From Montifringilla adamsi (taxonomy: Eukaryota; Chordata; Aves; Passeriformes; Passeridae), in contig JAGGNK010008781.1 of NCBI GenBank assembly GCA_017590115.1, positions 6,055,371-6,119,370 of the forward strand: a stretch of 64,000 bases of DNA, read 5' to 3'. Below, piece after piece: positions 62,601 through 64,000 of the stretch. Position 1 is the stretch's first letter, and every line of letters starts with the position of its first letter. Below the pieces are notes generated by a model. The model made no database searches. It was not told the DNA's origin and saw only the letters and a list, made by a program, of their open reading frames with translations. A program made the position numbers and the translations under genes.

Positions 62601-63033
62601 GCTCAGAGGTGGTTACATACATGAAATTGTGCTGCTGAAAGAGGAGGTTCACCTCTGCTGTCCTGAAGGACAGGAAATGTCACTGCAGAGATGGGTGAAA
62701 TTACACCTCTACAAGGCACTCCCTTAACCTTCCATGAAATTTGTTTTGAACCTCATACAATAAACCAACTGGAAAATAAAGAGAAGAAAAGTAATAGAAG
62801 GGCACTGCAAAAGTAAATAGAATTCAGCAATTACAGAACAAAAAAAACCCCAATCCCTTAAGACTCCGATCATCAGCTTCACATTTTGATCTGGTCCATC
62901 TCAGCACGTCCCAGCACCTTTGGCAAGTGGGCCATGTTTACAAGTGGCAGCAGCTGGAGAGCTCAGCTCCAACTGAGATCTCCTTGGGCAGAACTCCCTG
63001 AGGAAACAGCAGTCAAAATATGCTGGGTGAGAG
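59611..63033. other. Gene-free DNA, nothing recognised
   Basis: No coding exon, RNA gene or clear repeat was recognised over about 3.4 kb. Minor features are A14 at 61378-61391 and an AT-rich piece near 60535-60565 (aataaataaataag). Confidence 0.55.
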
Positions 63034-63066
63034 TTTACAAATGGGGAACTGAGGCACAGGAAGGTT
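63034..63066 (-). mobile_element. MIR-type SINE fragment (short)
   Basis: 'tttacaaatggggaactgaggcacaggaaggtta' (read in two parts) follows the reverse complement of the MIR/L2 3' region, ttttacagatgaggaaactgaggc then acagagaggtta, with few mismatches. It lies directly against a longer MIR-like stretch in the same orientation. Confidence 0.6.
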
Positions 63067-63245
63067 AATAATAATGATACTTCACATTTCTTTATTGCTT
63101 TAAATGGCCCACACCCTTTACAGACGTTGACCCTCCCAATACCCTGAGGAGAGGTGACTGGCTATTATTATCCAGTTTTTTCACCTGTGGGGACAAAGGG
63201 GGTGAAATGTGTCTTTCCTCAGGCCAAATAGCTGACAACTGGTGA
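63067..63245 (-). mobile_element. MIR-type CORE-SINE, most of the element
   Basis: In order this has 'ataataatgatacttcacatttctttattgc', 'acaccctttacagacgttga', 'accctgaggagaggtgact', 'ctattattatccag' and a degraded 'cacctgtggggacaaag ... cctcaggccaaatagctgac' (phrases shortened). This matches the reverse complement of a MIR (aataatagctaacatttattg, tttacagac, accctgtgaggtaggtact, attattatcccc, cccaaggtcacacagct) across about 175 bases. It is unusually long and readable for so old an element in a bird, which could reflect constraint. Confidence 0.65.
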
Positions 63246-64000
63246 ACATACTTCTCTGTTTCAAGTCCAGCTCAAGCGCTTAATGAAATACTGTAGTATT
63301 CTCCTGATCAACCTTGTCTTATTGCTCCTCCTAACTGCAGACATTTGGAACATCCTTAACTCCTTTGCTGGAGCAGTTGGTTGGAGGCTCTGTCCTCACC
63401 CACTGAGGACAGACAGCTCCTTTCCCTGGGACATCCCTCTCCCCAGCCTCACCTGCCAGCAGCATTCAAAAGTGTGTGTCCTTGCTGGGCTCACTCCTCC
63501 TAAACATCTTCCCACAACCACTGATTTTATTGCTCCAGTGCTTCCCGTAACAATCTCCTCCTTTTCCCCTGCTTTTCCAGCTGAAGGAGGACCACACAGG
63601 GCTGGGAATGGGGCTGAGCAATGATTTCTAGAAGGATAAATAGAGAGAAGGGAAATAGCTACCAGGCGATGTTGACATAAGTCTGAGTGGAAATTAAACA
63701 GTTTCTCACCAGCAGAGTAAGCTTCTGGAACAGGCCTGGGAGAGCAGTAGTGGGGAGTAAATATCAAGGACAAAAAATAAAAAAAAAAAAAAACCCTCTC
63801 AGCCAACCTATGTAGTTTTAAGATGGAGCTTGTTCAGTCTATAGGATGATATGCTGATGGAGGAGGTCTCCCCAACCTGTGACTTCCTTGAAAGCACTGA
63901 GCTCTGCAGCTCACAGCCACAACTGTCATTTCTGTAAAACCTTGGCTGCCAAACAAACAAAGTGGTCATCAAGAAAATTGCATTGCAGCACTCAGCTCTG
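63246..64000. other. Gene-free DNA to the window end
   Basis: No gene was recognised. Poly-A of 16 nt at 63779-63794. The 113- and 136-residue frames at 63283-63624 (plus) and 63396-63806 (minus) shadow each other and have no known domain. Confidence 0.5.

Overview
This window looks like nuclear DNA from a bird. I found no protein-coding gene, tRNA or rRNA in it. The bird call rests on three things: the 3' end of a CR1 LINE of avian type (56038-56250); a stretch matching, from memory, a long-terminal-repeat family common in bird genomes, with its tandem 'ggagcag' block (54201-54735); and overall low repeat density with only short, old SINE remnants. There are no Alu, B1/B2 or L1 sequences. 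A non-avian reptile is less likely but not excluded. The species and the neighbouring genes cannot be told from the sequence.

Layout. From 1 to about 50.1 kb the DNA is intergenic or deep intronic. It is mostly featureless, with scattered AT-rich, homeodomain-motif-rich blocks that resemble conserved noncoding elements (near 3.3, 8.1, 9.2, 11.3, 14.3, 18.9, 30.7, 32.8, 34.2 and 48.0 kb). It also holds poly-A/poly-T runs up to 48 nt, a MIR-type SINE remnant (19.66-19.76 kb), a four-copy 36-bp minisatellite (24.95-25.09 kb) and several two-copy short duplications.

The most distinctive part is 50.14-51.43 kb. Eight units of a 38-39-bp minisatellite, partly organised as a 115-bp three-unit higher-order repeat, grade through degenerate copies into a dense CpG island. 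The island carries a CTCF-like site and a G-quadruplex motif, and is followed at once by an AT-rich block that looks conserved. It is the best candidate for a promoter (of an unannotated or noncoding transcript) or an insulator.

From 53.5 to 64 kb there is a weaker CpG cluster, the LTR fragment, the CR1 end, a possible old amniote interspersed repeat (57.64-57.72 kb), an 83-bp direct repeat in two copies 1.1 kb apart (58425 and 59528), and two adjacent MIR-type remnants (63034-63245).

Because no genes were found, there is no gene network to describe. All open reading frames seen are short or are by-products of repeats and GC-rich sequence. Short coding exons without recognisable similarity could still be hidden here. 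Repeat and conserved-element calls were made by eye from remembered consensus sequences, not by a database search.
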